DNA from: Cyanidiococcus yangmingshanensis
Taxonomy: Eukaryota; Rhodophyta; Bangiophyceae; Cyanidiales; Cyanidiaceae
Direction of reading: 5' to 3'
Assembly: GCA_013995675.1 (NCBI GenBank)
Contig: VWRR01000008.1
Coordinates: 310,001 to 374,000, forward strand
DNA: 64,000 bases
In this document: piece after piece, positions 1-9,886 of the stretch
Layout: each line of letters opens with the position of its first letter
Numbering within the stretch: position 1 is the first letter of the stretch
Program-made: the position numbers and the translations under genes
The notes under the pieces: generated by a model
Databases searched by the model: none
The model's input: the letters and a program-made list of their open reading frames with translations, nothing else
Told to the model about the DNA's origin: nothing

Positions 1-637
1 GCCACCGAAGTCAGTCACGCTGGGTTGTGTGACACCTATCACAAGCACACGCATCCGTGCGTTTCCCCGACGGTTTCCGTAACGTGCATCAGATCTGCAT
101 CCATCGTATAAACGAGCGTCGTCGTTTCGCAAGACGATGTGCACTGCGATCTGTCATTATCGCCGTTCTCAACAACCAAGACGCCGTATTTAGAGCAGTT
201 CCGTACATATCTGGTCCACATGGCGATCGAGCTGACTCCGACACCCGCTCTCGTCCGCTTCGTCAGTGACTCGTGCGCGCTGTGCCCGTCACGACGCTGG
301 GCGCGCACGCCACCACGATCCAAGCCCCCTGGCCGTGCGCGTCGATCGAGGCGTCACTGTATTTGTCAGCGATGCGCGTCGCTTCCTCGGCGACGTGACA
401 GCACCGTCTCGTTCGTCGCGCCGCACTCGTCCGAGCGCCATCACGTGCGTCGTCTGCGTGTTCGAACGGGTGTATTCGTTCGGTACGGGTGCGACCGCAC
501 AAGTCGTCGAGACGCTGTCATATAGGATGTTCGAAAGACATTGATTTATCTCATCAAGAATATTTCACGGTGTATGCTTGTGATTGACGAGCACGTTTTC
601 GTGTTTCAAAGACCGCTTTTGTGAAAGGAAAACGCTC
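1..637. other. intergenic, no gene seen
   Basis: Short overlapping open frames occur on both strands, but none has a recognisable domain or a composition unlike its shadows. The last part, around 535-600, is more AT-rich and leads into the mitochondrial carrier gene, so it probably holds that gene's promoter and leader. Confidence 0.5.
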
Positions 638-2135
638 ATGAGAGGTACCGAGTTGGCGACAGGGCGTGGCTGTAGCGAACAAGCAGCCTCACCAAGTCGT
701 GATGATGGGGGTTTCGATCGAGATGAGGCGTCAAAGCCGACAGGTCAGGCTGGCTCGGCATCCAGATCTAGTGGTCAGGCCTACAACGGATCGACTCGTC
801 TGAGTGAGAACATTTTGTTCGGCGGTCTCGCTGGTGTTACGGGCACGACGCTGATCTTCCCTTTTTATACGATCAAGACTCGGTTGATGACTGCAGGCGG
901 TCATTCGATGCAGCACGTGCCGGATCAACTAGTGGTGCCGGCGTCAAAGGGGGATAAAGTGGCGGCGAGTCGTCTTAGTGCGTCCGCTGCTTTTGGTGGG
1001 ACTCACGCTGTGCCGAGCCAGCATCTCTTGCCCTCTGCAGCTGGGCACGCCTCGGCGACTGCCACAACGAGTGAAAATCTTTGTACAGGATCAAGACTAG
1101 AAAATCTCAGCACGCAAAAGTTAACATCAGTGGCATCTTCCCCGACGAGCCCTGCCAGCGCGATGTCTGGCACCACGAATGCATCGGCAGCCAATTCAGC
1201 TCAGGCGATGGCTCGTGCAGAGCATGCCCATGAAACAAAAACTCCTGCTCATTCGGCCCAGCGGCCTCGGATTTTAGATGCTTTCCGGCACATTGTCCGA
1301 ACACAAGGCGTACGCGGTCTATACCGTGGTCTCACGCCGACACTCCTTGGCGTCGCTCCAGAGAAGGCCATCAAGCTTGCAGCGAACGACTTTTTATCGC
1401 CAAATTTAGAGAGCATTCACCGGATCCTCGTCGTCCGTTATCGTTGGGTCAGGGAATGATGGCGGGTGCTGGCGCTGGTCTCTGTCAAGTGGTGGCCACC
1501 AACCCCATGGAGGTGCTCATGATCACCATGCAGACGCGTTCGGCAGCGGGAAAGCATGGCCTGGTCTTGTTGGGACGGTGCACTCGCTCGGCCTCCGCGG
1601 CCTGTACCGAGGCGTGCAGGCAACCCTCGCTCGAGATATCCCATTCAGTATGGTCTTTTTCGGACTGAACACGAGCCTGAAGGAGCATCTGGCACCGCGT
1701 TACCAAGGAGCGCTTCCGATTGGAGCTGTTTTCGGAATCGGGATCCTCGCAGGTGCCACGGCCGCAGCGCTGAGTACACCACTCGATGTAGTCAAGACGC
1801 GTATTCAGAGTGGCCTCTGCGATCAGCACGGTCAACCGTACCACACAGTGATAAGTACGCTGGACCGTGTGGTGCGTCACGAAGGCGTTCGGGCGCTATG
1901 GAGTGGTGCACTGCCCCGAATGCTCATTGTCGGCCCGCTCTTTGGGATCACGCTGCTTTTCTACGAGGTTCAGCAGCGGCTGGCACGCGCAACACACCAG
2001 CAACATGGTCTGGCACCGGCAGCAGTGCTCGGCGCGCCACTGAAAAGCACTTCATCCTTGTCAGCGACTCGACGTGCATCGCATCCGCTGCTGTTGGATG
2101 GAGACGGCTGCAGCGCGCGTGATCACCACCGATAA
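638..2135 (+). CDS. mitochondrial carrier, glutamate/aspartate type, frame-broken
   Basis: SLC25-family inner-membrane carrier. The stretch [15 protein letters not shown] after the second helix is the hallmark of the glutamate and aspartate/glutamate carriers, so an acidic amino acid is the likely substrate (inference). The three repeats carry [18 protein letters not shown] and [10 protein letters not shown]. Only the third keeps the canonical Px[DE]xx[KR] signature. There is no EF-hand N-terminus as in SLC25A12/13. A Ser/Ala/Thr-rich insert of about 110-130 residues (about nt 900-1260) splits helices 1 and 2. The chosen start is the first ATG, at 638. The reading frame changes twice by -1: near the T5 run at about 1391 (homology resumes as [16 protein letters not shown]) and between about 1540 and 1575 (resumes as [10 protein letters not shown]). 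Each fits one missing base. The family is certain and the substrate is not. Confidence 0.88.
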
Positions 2136-3084
2136 CGAGCAAGCAGGCGTCTCTACCTCTTTCTATGGCGATCATGAATGTCCTCTGGATCGCGAGGACT
2201 CATCAGAGGCCCATCGCCAGGCCAATGACTGGTATTCCTGAATACTATCGAAAGCATCGGAGGCGATGCTGTGTTCAGCGCTTCGTTGTAAAGATAGGTT
2301 GTGTGATGCGCGCTCCCTGCCGTACGCTCAGCAGATCTGTCCAGCTGCTCTGAGGTGCATCTGATTCAGTCTCATGAGCGAGACGAATGCAGAGCATGGG
2401 GATGCATCAGGCAGGGTGGTGCGTTCGTGCCACGCTTGTTTGTGCGCTCCCCGGTTTCGGATTTGCCCCCAAGTCTTTGTGGTTGCTGCGACCGAGCGAC
2501 ACAAGCGATGTGGATCCGATCCTTGATGCTCGTCGATGCAGCCGCGCCTCAAACGCGTTGGAGTCCGCGTAACGGTTCTTGAAACAGCTGTCCATGCTGA
2601 TAGGGACCGATGCCATGGGTACGCCAATTTTTTAGGCCCAGGTCGAGTGTGAGAGAGTTCTGCTTGTTTCAGGGCCTTGAATATTGAGCACATCATGGCC
2701 GCCCGCCATGATCGAATCAAAACATCATTTAAAGACATCACACCTGAAGTTTCTGATGCAATCTGCTTCTTTTCGTGATACCGTTACTGGTTGTGAATGA
2801 CGAGGTAGGGTTGCCAGGTCCGCCACGATCCGATGAAGAAGGTGAATGGATTTACGTCGATCTGTACATAGCGACTATGCTGCGCGCGCTGTAATGTTTC
2901 GCTCGTTCGTTCACTCGCCCAGTGCAACCTACCGACTGGATTCAATTCTTGCACACCTGCTTGTGGACAGAGCGGGTTGCATGCTCAAGCGTCTGCGCTC
3001 GTCGCTACGGCATCTGCATTGACGCCGCAAAGGGCGACGAGTCGATAGAGACGCACGTCGGCGCTGACGCGAGCGCACCACCAG
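2136..3084. other. convergent intergenic, nothing recognisable
   Basis: This lies between the 3' end of the carrier gene (+) and the 3' end of the next gene (-). It holds 3' flanks for both. The longest open stretch (2328-2741, minus) is Arg/Ser/Thr-rich with no domain and is not supported as a gene. Confidence 0.45.
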
Positions 3085-4221
3085 TCACGACGACCCTGCC
3101 GGGGGCTCCGCACTCGGCTGCGACGACGCCGTACCGACGCGATCCTTCGCTGATGCAGGCGTCGTCGCTGGGGGCGCAGTCGACACCAACGCGGGCGGTG
3201 ACGCTGGACGGTGTTGGCCAATGCCTCGTGGTCGCCGTTTGATCGCCCAGAGGAGTCTCGCCGTTCGGCCCAGCAGCAGGATGCAAGCGGTTCCGCTCAA
3301 CATCACATAGCCCACGGCATGTTGCGCGCTGACGAGCGCCAGCGTCGTTTCCATCCCAGCGAGCACACTAAGCCATGCGTAGAAGAACACCCAGCACTCT
3401 GTGAGCGTCTGTTCCTCATCCGGCCAAGATCTCGCGATCGCCACTGGCGACCGTTCCGTTCGCCGCGCAGCTGTTGGGCATTCTCCGAAACGTATGAGCG
3501 ACTCTGACGTGATCGTCTGGGTCGCTCTGGGAGCCGGCGTTGGTTTCGGGTGCGATCCATGCAACAGCATCAGCTTGATTTCGGCCTGCTCCTGGCGAAG
3601 CATCCGAGCGCGATCCTGGGCAGTTCGTAGCCGCTCCTGAACCAATGTCCATGACCGAGTCATCTCGTGTGCGCGCCGATCCGCCTCGGCAGCACGCGAC
3701 TCGAGGCGCACACGGTAGCCGTCGAGGAGATGCTGCAGGTTCTCGCGGAGTTTGACCAGTTCGATAGCAACCAGGAGATCGATGTGATCAATCGCCCGTG
3801 CTCGGGCCAGCTCTGTACGCAGTTGGGCCTCGAGCGAGTCCTGCACCTGTTGATGAACTTTGGCAAGGAGGTGTTCCGCGAAAGCCTCCGTTGACGCCGA
3901 CATTTGACCAGTCCAGTCCTCGAGACCGCGTCGAGTACGCTCCGCTTCGTGGTGTTCAGGGTCCGGTTCTGTCGCCGCCGCAACGAGGCCAGGGGCTGCG
4001 TTTGACTCGGTGCTTAGTCTCCGCGCGGCACGGCGGGCGAAGCGCTCAAACGTGCTCGGAGCAGTGCGCCAGTTGACGGACTCGACACCGTGTCGCCGAC
4101 GACAAGCCGGCGTGATCGACACGAAACGACACGTCTTACCGTCAATCGGCCAGGCACGTCTGCAGGGTTCAGCGGTTAGGGACGCGCGTGGCCAGGCCGC
4201 AGTAACAGACGAGCCGAACAT
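3085..4221 (-). CDS. unknown coiled-coil protein with C-terminal membrane segments
   Basis: 378 residues, ATG start. I do not recognise the family. The N-terminus (about 1-75) is rich in Arg, Ala and Ser and poor in acidic residues, like an organelle transit peptide (inference). Residues about 105-220 form a long charged helical stretch rich in Glu, Arg, Ala and Leu with coiled-coil character (for example VRLESRAAEADRRAHEMTR). A Pro/Thr linker follows. Then comes a hydrophobic pair at about 275-325 (WVFFYAWLSVLAGMETTLAL, then VGYVMLSGTACILLLG). The tail of about 50 residues is Pro/Ala/Ser/Thr-rich. The arrangement of transit peptide, coiled coil and one or two membrane helices resembles organelle inner-membrane scaffold or regulator proteins, but no diagnostic motif ties it to one. 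The long single frame and coherent domain order support a real gene. Confidence 0.55.
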   Translation of the reverse strand: MFGSSVTAAWPRASLTAEPCRRAWPIDGKTCRFVSITPACRRRHGVESVNWRTAPSTFERFARRAARRLSTESNAAPGLVAAATEPDPEHHEAERTRRGLEDWTGQMSASTEAFAEHLLAKVHQQVQDSLEAQLRTELARARAIDHIDLLVAIELVKLRENLQHLLDGYRVRLESRAAEADRRAHEMTRSWTLVQERLRTAQDRARMLRQEQAEIKLMLLHGSHPKPTPAPRATQTITSESLIRFGECPTAARRTERSPVAIARSWPDEEQTLTECWVFFYAWLSVLAGMETTLALVSAQHAVGYVMLSGTACILLLGRTARLLWAIKRRPRGIGQHRPASPPALVSTAPPATTPASAKDRVGTASSQPSAEPPAGSS

Positions 4222-4482
4222 GGACAGGTGTTCGGCGCGAGCGTTCCTTTCAGGGTCGCCAACTCGAGACGTTGCGCGAGGGTACGCTTCCCAGCAGTTG
4301 CCAGCCGCCTGAACTATTGGACACCAGAAAACAACTGATGTCAGTGGTAGGGTCTCAGGTTCTCAGAGGAGCTCTTTTCCGAAAAACGCCCGAGCTTGTC
4401 GTGCTCCACAAGTCTTGTTCCCAAGTTGGCGCACAATCTCGGTACGCGCGCACGCGTTGGCGGCAGAATTTCCGGTGCGTTT

Positions 4483-4506
4483 GCACGCATCCATGCACGC
4501 ATCCAT
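4483..4506. repeat. 12-bp tandem repeat, two copies
   Basis: The unit gcacgcatccat occurs twice head to tail, followed by gcgg. Related gcacgcat words continue to about 4532. It lies about 260-285 bp upstream of the coiled-coil gene's start codon (minus strand), possibly in its promoter. Confidence 0.75.
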
Positions 4507-5338
4507 GCGGTGTACGCACGGCACGCATTTGGTGATGCGTGTGTAAGAGACGATCCCGTTATTATCAGTTTTGGCGATGGATGCGCATTCGCCCGGTTTT
4601 GTTTCTGGTCTTGTCGACTCCACGCTAGGATGGACTTGTGCTGAACACTGGTGGAAATGGCTGCCACCACGCTCTGGGCGTCTTTCGTTTCATTCGAAAC
4701 GGACGACAAAGCAATCGATTTTGATCGAGCAACCTTCCGGCGCACAACGATGCAGTTCAGATCACAAGACGGGGCCCATGCACCCCAGACCGTGGACGTC
4801 AGACACTCCAACGCGTCTCTAGGTCGACGTAGCCAGCGTACTTGATCCTGGCACAAGCTCGTGACGCACGCACGAGACACTCGTCATGCATCCGCACTGG
4901 TCTGGACGAGTCCTCCCTCGTCCAGCATACGCCCATATCGTGATCGATGCGAGCACTGCCTCAACACGCCGGTAGTAGCGTGCCGACACGCGACGAGTCG
5001 AGTGGCCGAGTGCACTGCCCAGCATCCCAAACGCCAGCGAATCCCTGACCACGGATCATGAACGGTGTCGAGCAGGTGTCGCGCGTACTTGTCCCATTCA
5101 GGCAGGATACTGTTTCCGGTCTCGTTCAGGATCGGAAGCGTCGCACGCGCATTCAAGGACCCGCTCGGTGCTATCCTGCTCGTCGCATGGGGATTTCGAT
5201 CATCAGCACGCGCTCTGGGACGCACACCACCACCGTCCCCGTCCGGTGGACGCGAATCGGCAATCCGACGCGCGCGCGACCCCTCTGTCGCATCGATGTA
5301 GGCGCACGCGATGACATCGGCGAGGCGACCCACGTGCA

Positions 5339-5455
5339 CATGCATGCAGCCGCGCGTGCCGCATGTCGTCGTGCGCAGGCATGCATGTCGGGGATGCAAA
5401 TGCGTCGCGGGCCCGTGTTCGCTCGCGGCCCATGCATCGCGCACACGCATGCATG
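5339..5455. promoter_or_regulatory. cluster of CATGCATG palindromes
   Basis: The 8-bp palindrome catgcatg occurs exactly at 5339-5346, 5380-5387 and 5448-5455, with a near copy (catgcatc) at 5431. It lies about 215-330 bp upstream of the ATG of the cyclotransferase-like gene. In land plants this word is the RY element bound by B3-domain proteins. I do not know whether any factor reads it here, so a regulatory role is inference from clustering and position. Confidence 0.4.
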
Positions 5456-5668
5456 GCCCATGGGACGCGTTTCGTCGCCGTTACGACCTGGTTGTCAGTT
5501 TGTGCGAGGCACTCCGGGCGGGGGACGCCATGTCTGGACTGCAGGCCTTGTCGTCGACGTCGTTATCGTCGAGCGGAGGCTTCGTTTCTGGGACGCAGCA
5601 GATCGGTTTCGGTACGCTCTTGTGGACGCAGTGGTGTCCTATGATGAGTTGTGGACACTGCTAGCGCT

Positions 5669-6940
5669 ATGGTTCCTGCGAAGCACGTCGCTGGCTCGAG
5701 CGACATTGTCTATAACTTTGCAATTGGTTCAAACGTGAACACTGATCGTTTGCGTTCGCGTGCGCGTTGGCTCGGTACCGGGGCCAGTATTGAGTACCTA
5801 AGCGCTGAGCCGGCGGTGTTGCGAGGCTATCGCGTGGTGTTCAACACGCCAGGGTTTCCGCCAGCCGAGCCAGCGTTCTGTTCCGTGCGTGCGTGCGAGT
5901 GTGGCGCTGGTGCGCGCTGCCCGAGTCAAGTGCACGGTGTGCTCTACGCATTTGATCGCGCCTCCTATGAGCTGCTCTGGGTGACAGAGGGCGGCCTTGG
6001 TGGACGCGAGGCAACCTCCAGTTATGTGGAGCGACCGGTGCTGGTAGAGACCTATGCACAACCGGGCGTGCAGCGGGAGGCATTGATTTTCGAGACGCGC
6101 CCCAATCGGACCGTCGAGCGTTGGTATCGAGACTGGTTGCGGAGCGGCTCTTACAGGCGTCGTTGGCTAGCGAGTGAATTCAGCTGTGTGTCAACGAGTG
6201 CGATGCATGTGTTGGAGCGTGAGCTGGCCGCGCAGCGCTCAGTGTCGACGAGGGCTCGCATCAAGGCTCTTCCAGCGCGCGCTGTCGATGGCTCTAAATC
6301 GCCGCCGCTTTGGTACGCGCAGCATGCTCATGTGTTGGAAACGATAGAGGCGCTGCCGGAAGACCATCCGGATCGACTTGCGCTAGAACTAGAGCGCGTA
6401 CTGATTCGCCCGTCGATGCGGTACCTGGGCCTCATTCGTGACGGCGCGATGCACTCGGGTCTCGACGCCGACTATCGGCAATTGCTTGAGACCTACATGG
6501 TGCACTGGCGTGTTTCATGTCCGTGTGCGGGGCGACCACAACCGCTACAAGCCTGGATCACGGCGTTTGTGAATATGTCTACACCGGGGTTTTTCCGCTT
6601 GATGTGGTGGGCGCACACGATGCATCGAGGTCATCTGCTGCGACTCCTGCATGGAATTTGGGACCGCCTTTTTCGACGAGTGCTGTCTTTTTTGGCGATG
6701 GAGCGAGAGCTGCACGCGATACGGCTCGCACAACGCGCTCGCACTGGAGTGCCAACGTTGCAGCGACTCTTACACTGGGGAATGGTTTGGTTCTGTAGTT
6801 TCGCGATCCTGTTCTGGGCGGCGCCGGCAGCGTTCATGGGCCTCCTGTCAGGTACTGGCAATTTCTTTCACGTGCGCTCATCGGCGTCGCGGTCTTGCGC
6901 CAGTCCAGCGGGCCGTCGGCAAATGCATGTCGCGAATTGA
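5669..6940 (+). CDS. gamma-glutamylcyclotransferase-like protein with hydrophobic C-terminus
   Basis: About 423 residues from the ATG at 5669. The N-terminal half shows the GGCT/AIG2 fold: YNFAIGSNVNTDRLRSR (the YGSN substrate loop), VHGVLYAFDRASYELLWVTE (strand plus helix, ending in the position of the catalytic Glu), and PSMRYLGLIRDGA, as in gamma-glutamylcyclotransferases. These enzymes release 5-oxoproline from gamma-glutamyl compounds, including glutathione. The sequence continues for about 150 further residues and ends in a strongly hydrophobic segment (MVWFCSFAILFWAAPAAFMG), so the protein may be membrane-anchored, which is unusual for the family. The last 30 residues look out of frame. 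Another frame from about 6850 reads WQFLSRALIGVAVL and stays open to 7086, so a further frame break near the C-terminus is possible. Confidence 0.7.
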   Translation: MVPAKHVAGSSDIVYNFAIGSNVNTDRLRSRARWLGTGASIEYLSAEPAVLRGYRVVFNTPGFPPAEPAFCSVRACECGAGARCPSQVHGVLYAFDRASYELLWVTEGGLGGREATSSYVERPVLVETYAQPGVQREALIFETRPNRTVERWYRDWLRSGSYRRRWLASEFSCVSTSAMHVLERELAAQRSVSTRARIKALPARAVDGSKSPPLWYAQHAHVLETIEALPEDHPDRLALELERVLIRPSMRYLGLIRDGAMHSGLDADYRQLLETYMVHWRVSCPCAGRPQPLQAWITAFVNMSTPGFFRLMWWAHTMHRGHLLRLLHGIWDRLFRRVLSFLAMERELHAIRLAQRARTGVPTLQRLLHWGMVWFCSFAILFWAAPAAFMGLLSGTGNFFHVRSSASRSCASPAGRRQMHVAN

Positions 6941-8733
6941 TTGGATGTGCTGCCACGGTCGCGAGCAATTCTACAGAAGCATCATCTTCACGGAGAGTGC
7001 TCGGCGCGTTCAGAAACTGGCGAACAAGGCAATTGATTCTGGTGCGGCGGGCTCGCACCTCAACGCCCTGGCTCCACGGTATGTGAGCGACGAAGCGCGC
7101 TCCTGCATTATTTTGATCTTGTTTCGACAAGAATTGAACACAACCAATTCGCAAGTCGTGACCTGGATGATTTATGCGCACGAACACGATCGAGATCAGA
7201 GCGCAACTGACATCGATAAAGTGCTGTGAACGGGGGCCCTAGGCGAGACCTCCGCTGTATAGGCATTCAATCCAAGTGGAGTGGTAGCGCACGCAACCAC
7301 CGGATGATCGCCGGGCCGCTAGCGAGCACTACAAGGGGCCAGGATACTTTAACGGAATACGCGTGGGCCTTTCCGGAATCCTGATCTTAAAAGTCGTCTG
7401 AGAGGAGCGCGAACTCGAGGTAGACTTTGATGCTATTGTTGTGAAGAAGAAAGAGGGCTCGAATCGAACATGGTTCTTGTTCCAGGGTTCGTGTACTCAG
7501 CGCTGCATCACGTAGATGACGCGCCATCGACGAATTAGCCTGGCTGACCATATTCGTCGTGAGTGCTTTGTGGCCATCGATGGGATTCATCGGAGGCGAG
7601 CTTAATCTCTGCCCCATGTTTGGTCGATAATTCTGAGTTCTTCGCGCGCGCTTCGCCTGGTGCTCGATCATGCATTCTGAACCATATGGCCGGGCGCCAT
7701 GGGCGTTGAGCGCTCTCTTTCACTGATTTCTCTCGACGAAGGTGCGCTCCGATACGATGCTATCTGCAATGAAGGATCGCTCAATGCAAATCATGCGTGC
7801 TTGTTGCGTAGGAGACACACCAGCTGCCTCGTCGGGTTTTGCGACAGCGGCTCGAAAATTTGTGTTTACTCGCCGCCTGAGCGGACACCTGCTGCTGTTG
7901 TGCGACCTGGATCGCTGCGATCTCGTCGTCAGGAGGCATGAAGAGATCCAAGATTGCCTGATTTGCACCATTTTTACAGCGAGTTCTATGGCGTTCGGCG
8001 AGCGCGCCTTGACTGAGGGCAGCTTTGACACGGATACGAATATGCATGACGCCATGAAGGCTGCACCGAGACATGTCAACCTGGTCTGGGACTTGAATAT
8101 TTTCTCTACTCTGGCGAGCTCCTCATTTGCGTCTCGACGTGCTGTCGATAGCAAACCATCCATCCGTAGGGTTTGTCGGTGATGTCGATGAATGCGCGCG
8201 GCCAAGTGCAACTCGAGTCGCGCACAAGGCACGCATCGCACCTCCGGGAACAAAACCTCCATTGTTGCAAAAGGAGCTCAGACGCGATACCTAATTTTAA
8301 CAGAACCCCTGTGTGACTGAAATCAGCATCACTTTCGAGTTTTTGCGCTTAACCTAACGGCACTCTAGTTGGAGGCGACAGTTGGCAACCATCTGTCAGC
8401 CCTCTCGTTCCCGAGCGCCGAGAACATAGCGTATTGCTGGCGTTTACATTTTTGACGCCGGAAGCGCTTCGGTGGATCCACCGGCGATGCCATTCGGGCG
8501 GCGATGAGCGCAGCTCGGTCAGGGCATCGCCACACTAAGACCACCGCACACGAGTGAGGGACACAGCTGTATTCCTTCATAATTATGAATCCATAAAGCG
8601 ATCTTATCAAGGCGCCAAGAAACCCGACCTGTAATTGCCGCATCTCAGCATATCAGATGTGCTCTCGACATGTCTCCCAAACGCGCTTGAAGATAAGATC
8701 CTTCGTTTTCAATGACGAGTTTCCCAAAAAGCC
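6941..8733. other. 1.8 kb without a supported gene
   Basis: The segment to about 7230 could hold a displaced C-terminus of the upstream gene. At 7720-8262 both strands are open over the same stretch, neither with a recognisable domain. At most one could be coding and I cannot choose. The stretch at 8270-8360 is AT-rich. No repeats or mobile-element ends were recognised. Confidence 0.35.
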
Positions 8734-9886
8734 CTAGCTTGTCGTTTCCCCGTCATCTTTGATATCGAGTTCCAACGGTATTGAAGGACTCGAAGCACCG
8801 TTGTTCTGTTTCATGAGCTGGCCCCTCAATCGATCGAGCTCATCGGTGTAGGCACCAGCTCGTCCTGTTCTTCCCGTGACCGCTCGATGCGGAGGCGGTG
8901 TACCCTCTGAGGCGTCAAGACCTCTCCAGCTGCGCTGCTGGAGCCGACCACCCGCGAAATCGTACCCATAAGCCTGGTTTGCAGGAAGAACTGCTGTCTC
9001 CGCAAAAGATGCCACGGTCGAGGGCGCGACCTCTGTTTCAGGGCGCTCGACCCGATTGGAGAGTTTCGTCTCGGTTGGAGTCGGCAATTGCCAGGTGGCA
9101 ACAACCTGCAGATCGAATGTGTAGAGCGCCGGGTTGATGCATTTGGACGCCAACTCCACCTCATCCTCAACGCTGGACATTAGACACACCTCGTATGGTG
9201 TCAGAATCGGTTTCCAGAACTCAGTCTGTTTGGACTCGAGTTCCATAAAATATTTTGAATCACTGAACAAAACAAACGCATCGATTTCCGCAAAGTTTGC
9301 AAGCTTCACGGGCGTAATGCTCGTCATGTGGAAGCTGTATACATTTCTTTTGGTTGTCTGTAAGAGTTGACGCACCTGCGCCACTGCTTCGAGACAATGT
9401 GGCAAGCTGAGGTTTATCGTCACCAGTCCGAAGATACGAGCCTCGTCTCGAAGGCGACTCAAAAGCGAGAGCCTTCTCCTCAGAAAGCGTTCACTGGGCC
9501 CGTTTCCCTCCCATTCCTGGTCAAGGACAAGGTCTGGCGGCACGATTTCCAGGTTCTGGTTCACATACACGACTGGCAGTGCGCTCTGTACCCGACGGCA
9601 GATCATGGAGGCTTGGAAACAGAGCATCGCGTCCGAAGCTGCTCGCAACCCAGAGACTTCCTCAACTTGCATCGGTCCAGTTTGGTCCAATGAGAGATAG
9701 AGTTCGATCTCCTGATCATCCTTCGTGGTCAACTTGCCAGAGCTGCTCTTGTAGGTGCCACACGAGTCGCGGACCCAAGTCAAGCAGTTCGGCGTCGAAT
9801 CGACATACCAAACGTCGCCACTTTTCGGCACAAAGTCGTAAAGCGAGCCGAGCGATGGCTTCTGCGTCCGCATAAGCCTCAAACAT
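8734..9886 (-). CDS. DPH2: diphthamide biosynthesis protein 2, frame-broken
   Basis: Partner of DPH1 in the enzyme that transfers 3-amino-3-carboxypropyl from S-adenosylmethionine to the diphthamide histidine of elongation factor 2. The ATG at 9886 opens with MFEAYADAEAIARLALRL, then WRRLVCRFDAELLDL, matching the family's W-RV-LQFPDELL start. The frame shifts by +1 between about 9780 and 9720. Homology then continues through ALPVVYV, LRRRLSLLSRLRDEARIFGL, PVKLANFAEIDAFVLFSD and FWKPILTPYEV, the classic DPH2 C-terminal block. The Ser/Gly/Arg-rich tail of about 100 residues is divergent. The usual TYGSCCVDE segment reads TGPMQVEE, and the Cys expected after the FVL strand is absent, so most iron-sulfur ligands are missing. 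Eukaryotic DPH2 tolerates loss of its cluster because DPH1 is catalytic. Confidence 0.8.

Larger units (their letters stand above)
4222..5668. other. divergent intergenic rich in CpG and GCATGC motifs
   Basis: 1.4 kb between two divergently transcribed genes, so it should hold both promoters. Open frames on both strands here are full of Arg, His, Cys and Met and have no domains. They arise from CG-rich, palindrome-rich DNA. The region contains a 12-bp tandem repeat and a cluster of CATGCATG palindromes, each listed separately. Confidence 0.5.

Noticed and set aside
4341-4880. 179-codon minus-strand gene
   Set aside because: It runs through the 12-bp tandem repeat and has the Arg/Ser/Cys-rich composition of chance frames in CpG-rich DNA.
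7720-8262. Gene or mobile-element remnant
   Set aside because: Both strands are open over the same stretch and neither reading has a recognisable domain or terminal repeats.
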